The notes under the pieces were generated by a model that was not told where the DNA came from, searched no databases, and saw nothing but the letters and a program-made list of their open reading frames with translations. Position numbers and translations under genes: made by a program. Of a DNA stretch of 64,000 bases, positions 63,264 through 64,000 are shown in pieces. Positions within the stretch are counted from its first letter, which is position 1. Each line of letters begins with the position of its first letter. The stretch comes from JAPOXR01 sp965219635 (GTDB taxonomy: Bacteria > Pseudomonadota > Alphaproteobacteria > Rhodobacterales > Rhodobacteraceae), in NCBI GenBank assembly GCA_965219635.1, contig OZ244783.1, positions 3,224,001 through 3,288,000 of the forward strand, given 5' to 3'.

Positions 63264-64000
63264 GGTTTCCTCTCGATTGTTGAGAGAGCGTCCGCAAGCC
63301 TCTTGACCGCGGACCCCGGCCGCAGTGGCCTTTGCTGTGTGTCGGAAGGTGCCCAACCGGTAAGGAAAATCAAGTCGAATGTCGCCGGCAGCCGCCCATC
63401 AGGCATCTTGTGTTGGCTTCTGTATTGCAACTCCGCCTCTTCAAACAGCCGCCGCGGGGCAAACCTCCTGGACCGGGCGGTCATGGCGTTGGCTTCTCCC
63501 ATCGCCCGCAGGTCGCGCATGAGGTCCAGGGCACTGGCGTAGCTGCAGGTGGTGCGTACCCTGTCGGCGACAGGCAACGCGAGACCCGCACGCTGCAAAA
63601 GGCCTCCAAGATCCCGGATGTCGCCCATCGGTATTACCCTCGGGCTGGCGCCCCCGGTTAGCGCCAGTTCGGCGGCAGTCAGCGCAAACCGGAGTTCGTT
63701 CAGTGTTTCGCCGCCGGGAAGGCAGGCAATCAGCAAGCCGTCCGGTTTCAGCGCCAGTCTGCACTGGATCAATTGGCCAACCGGGTCATTGGACCAGTGA
63801 AGCGACATGGCATGCAGGATCAGATCGTAGGGGGCTGACTCGAAGTTGATGGTATCGGAATCTGCGGCCAGATCCGCCATCGGCCACTGCTTGCGCCAGA
63901 ACTCGGGCCGTCCGGAGACAATGGCAATGCGTTGGAAGCTGCGGTTGATCTCCTGAAGCTTGTCATGCACCTCTGACGCCGCAAGTTCGTGCAGAAATGG
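63260..64000 (-). CDS. SAM-dependent methyltransferase (5' end outside window)
   Basis: 247 codons run without a stop to the right edge, so the N-terminus is missing. The seen part is the C-terminal portion of a class I methyltransferase fold related to BioC/NDUFAF5-type proteins: PYDLILHAMSLHWSNDPVGQ, LKPDGLLIACLPGGETLNEL, and a distal ATFDLIFLTGWAPSD. The SAM-binding GxGxG would lie near the edge or beyond it. It overlaps hemH by four bases. Substrate unknown. Confidence 0.8.
   Translation of the reverse strand, partial: PFLHELAASEVHDKLQEINRSFQRIAIVSGRPEFWRKQWPMADLAADSDTINFESAPYDLILHAMSLHWSNDPVGQLIQCRLALKPDGLLIACLPGGETLNELRFALTAAELALTGGASPRVIPMGDIRDLGGLLQRAGLALPVADRVRTTCSYASALDLMRDLRAMGEANAMTARSRRFAPRRLFEEAELQYRSQHKMPDGRLPATFDLIFLTGWAPSDTQQRPLRPGSAVKRLADALSTIERKP

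Noticed and set aside
1..64000. tRNA, rRNA and riboswitch genes
   Set aside because: Reading intergenic regions I found no cloverleaf or T-loop pattern, rRNA segment or known riboswitch core; a covariance-model scan would be decisive.

Overview
The window is a stretch of an alphaproteobacterial chromosome next to its replication origin. The evidence is the block maf-aroE-(insert)-coaE-dnaQ reading left and hemJ-rho-mnmE-mnmG-rsmG-parA-parB reading right. This arrangement is typical of alphaproteobacterial origins. Between the two arms lies a short AT-rich intergenic region with a perfect DnaA box, and three parS sites lie 3.4-5.5 kb to its right. Other alphaproteobacterial marks are the sulfite reductase set (siroheme synthase, DUF2849, CysI, DUF934) and argJ-mutT close to secA. 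The gene content (sulfonate use, TRAP and tricarboxylate transporters, sugar-acid catabolism) suits a marine or host-associated heterotroph; the species cannot be named.

Layout. 1-6.8 kb: an isethionate operon (TRAP binding protein, fused TRAP membrane protein, GMC dehydrogenase, sulfoacetaldehyde acetyltransferase) that would import HO-CH2-CH2-SO3-, oxidise it to sulfoacetaldehyde and cleave it to acetyl phosphate and sulfite; xsc runs off the left edge. 6.9-7.6 kb: a TerC protein. 8.2-15.2 kb: a TctABC transporter with a rhamnonate-dehydratase-like enolase, a keto-deoxy-sugar-acid dehydratase, a GntR regulator and a PdxA-like dehydrogenase, read as a sugar-acid operon. 15.5-28.1 kb: secB and the origin block, interrupted by a two-gene DUF433 module. 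28.1-31.6 kb: sulfite reduction and siroheme. 31.8-43.1 kb: map, a CoA-transferase/lyase pair, an EF-G-like GTPase, a MoCF/CinA-like protein, and a sugar kinase/isomerase/oxidoreductase operon. 43.1-51.5 kb: a di-haem peroxidase, a Sel1 protein, a PhyH dioxygenase, a transposase remnant, a second TRAP system and a broken higBA locus. 51.8-64 kb: secA, an apparently intact IS1634-type element with terminal repeats and target duplication, a threefold tandem Rpn nuclease array, argJ, mutT, hemH and a methyltransferase leaving the right edge.

Coding density is modest. Several gaps of 0.3-0.8 kb hold nothing recognisable, and there are decayed genes (higB, a transposase fragment, a degenerate methyltransferase domain in CysG), which suggests active genome erosion and IS activity. 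The most novel-looking element is the Rpn array at 57.0-59.8 kb. One full-length nuclease gene is accompanied by two free-standing C-terminal copies, and all three carry a strong Shine-Dalgarno and ATG at the same internal position. This is what one would expect if the C-terminal segment is made as a separate small protein, an intragenic antitoxin as known for E. coli Rpn, and has been amplified on its own.
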